The notes below the pieces were generated by a model. It saw only the letters and a program-made list of their open reading frames with translations, was not told the DNA's origin and made no database searches. Shown here piece by piece: positions 20,302-20,883 of a DNA stretch of 20,883 bases. Each line of letters begins with the position of its first letter. Position 1 is the stretch's first letter. Location of the stretch: positions 1-20,883 of the IMG/VR virus record IMGVR_UViG_3300004460_001808; one strand, given 5' to 3'. Origin of the DNA: a virus. A program made the position numbers and the translations under genes.

Positions 20302-20883
20302 TAGGCTTCCAACAGTCTCGATTCTAAAAATGCATAGTTGATAATGTCACTCATGAATGTTTCTAAAAACTTTTTACGATCGTTTTTGTAATCCAAATAG
20401 TAAGTGTGTTCCCATACATCCACTGCTAATAATATATCCGTGTCTTCGCCTACAGGATTATCAGCATTAGAATATGTTTTCCATGCCAGTTTTCCATTTT
20501 CCATAATGAGGAAAACCCAACCTGAACCAAATCTTTTCATTCCAGCATCTACAAATTCTGACACAAACTTATCCATAGATTCGAATGAATCTTCAATTTT
20601 CTTCTGCATTGTTTCTGAAGGATCTTGATAGTTGTCTGTCATGCTCTGCCAAAATATAATATGATTAAAATTCTGTGCCGCATTGTTAAAAATACCATCA
20701 TTATTATCACGTGTCGCAACAATGATTTCTTTGAGACTCATGTTTTCATACTCAGTGCCTTTGATCAAATCATTTAGTTTGTCCACATAGGCCTGATGAT
20801 GTTTGCCATAGTGTGTGTCTAGTGTATCTCTGCCCATAAAAGGCTCAAGATCAGTACGACCATATGGCAAGTCCATCAATGTA
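20301..20883 (-). CDS. sodB: Fe-type superoxide dismutase (5' end probably outside the window)
   Basis: About 194 residues visible. It turns superoxide into hydrogen peroxide and oxygen. Metal ligands are all present: His in THYGKHH, His in NFNHIIFW, Asp and His in DVWEH. The Gln of NNAAQ marks the Fe-type. The frame stays open to the right edge and reads T-L-M-D-L-P-Y, like the normal SOD opening, so the true start is probably just beyond 20883; the ATG at 20876 is a possible but less likely start. There is no signal peptide in view, so it should be cytoplasmic. It is the first visible gene of the block with nfu, sufT and sufA, and its stop overlaps the nfu start. Confidence 0.93.
   Translation of the reverse strand, partial: TLMDLPYGRTDLEPFMGRDTLDTHYGKHHQAYVDKLNDLIKGTEYENMSLKEIIVATRDNNDGIFNNAAQNFNHIIFWQSMTDNYQDPSETMQKKIEDSFESMDKFVSEFVDAGMKRFGSGWVFLIMENGKLAWKTYSNADNPVGEDTDILLAVDVWEHTYYLDYKNDRKKFLETFMSDIINYAFLESRLLEA

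Overview
The window is an AT-rich, almost gap-free stretch of a T4-like marine bacteriophage genome (Myoviridae-type). It holds a T4-type sliding-clamp loader (gp44), PhoH, a GroES-like co-chaperonin, a peptide deformylase and DnaJ of the kinds seen in marine T4-like phages, phage fibres with the 'INIG...DGTGD.LR' N-terminus, and T4-type late promoter boxes (TATAAATA / AATAAATA). No photosynthesis genes are present. Low GC and alphaproteobacterial-looking Fe-S genes suggest a pelagiphage (SAR11-type host) rather than a cyanophage; this host assignment is an inference.

All genes but two lie on the minus strand, so transcription mostly runs from right to left. In that order: (1) 20883-19150, a metabolic block of Fe superoxide dismutase, Nfu, SufT and an A-type Fe-S carrier. 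(2) 19131-13527, virion and surface genes: two paralogous repeat fibres, an abundant-looking 239-aa structural protein enclosed by two terminators, a nucleotide-sugar dehydrogenase and a small conserved protein. (3) 13484-9423, a coiled-coil membrane protein, an exported protein, two He_PIG (Ig-like) repeat proteins and a third fibre-like protein. (4) 9418-6217, a replication and chaperone block: small unknowns, a truncated DnaE-like protein, the GroES-like protein and clamp loader gp44. (5) 5389-2101, two unknowns and a lysis cassette (endolysin, i-spanin, o-spanin, small membrane proteins including holin candidates). (6) 2073-1, a protein quality-control block of DnaJ, peptide deformylase and a ClpA-like AAA+ unfoldase that runs off the left edge.

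The two plus-strand genes are phoH (5534-6220) and a small zinc-ribbon protein (17876-18157). Each converges on a minus-strand neighbour with interlocked stop codons.

Two start modes can be seen. Genes inside co-transcribed blocks start at ATGA or TAATG overlaps, or at good Shine-Dalgarno (SD) sites. Several first-in-block genes have no SD; instead a late-promoter box ends only 6-9 bases before the ATG, which predicts nearly leaderless late mRNAs. No tRNA, CRISPR array, insertion sequence or attachment site was found. No stretch over 300 bases lacks a gene; the largest gap is 15893-16079.
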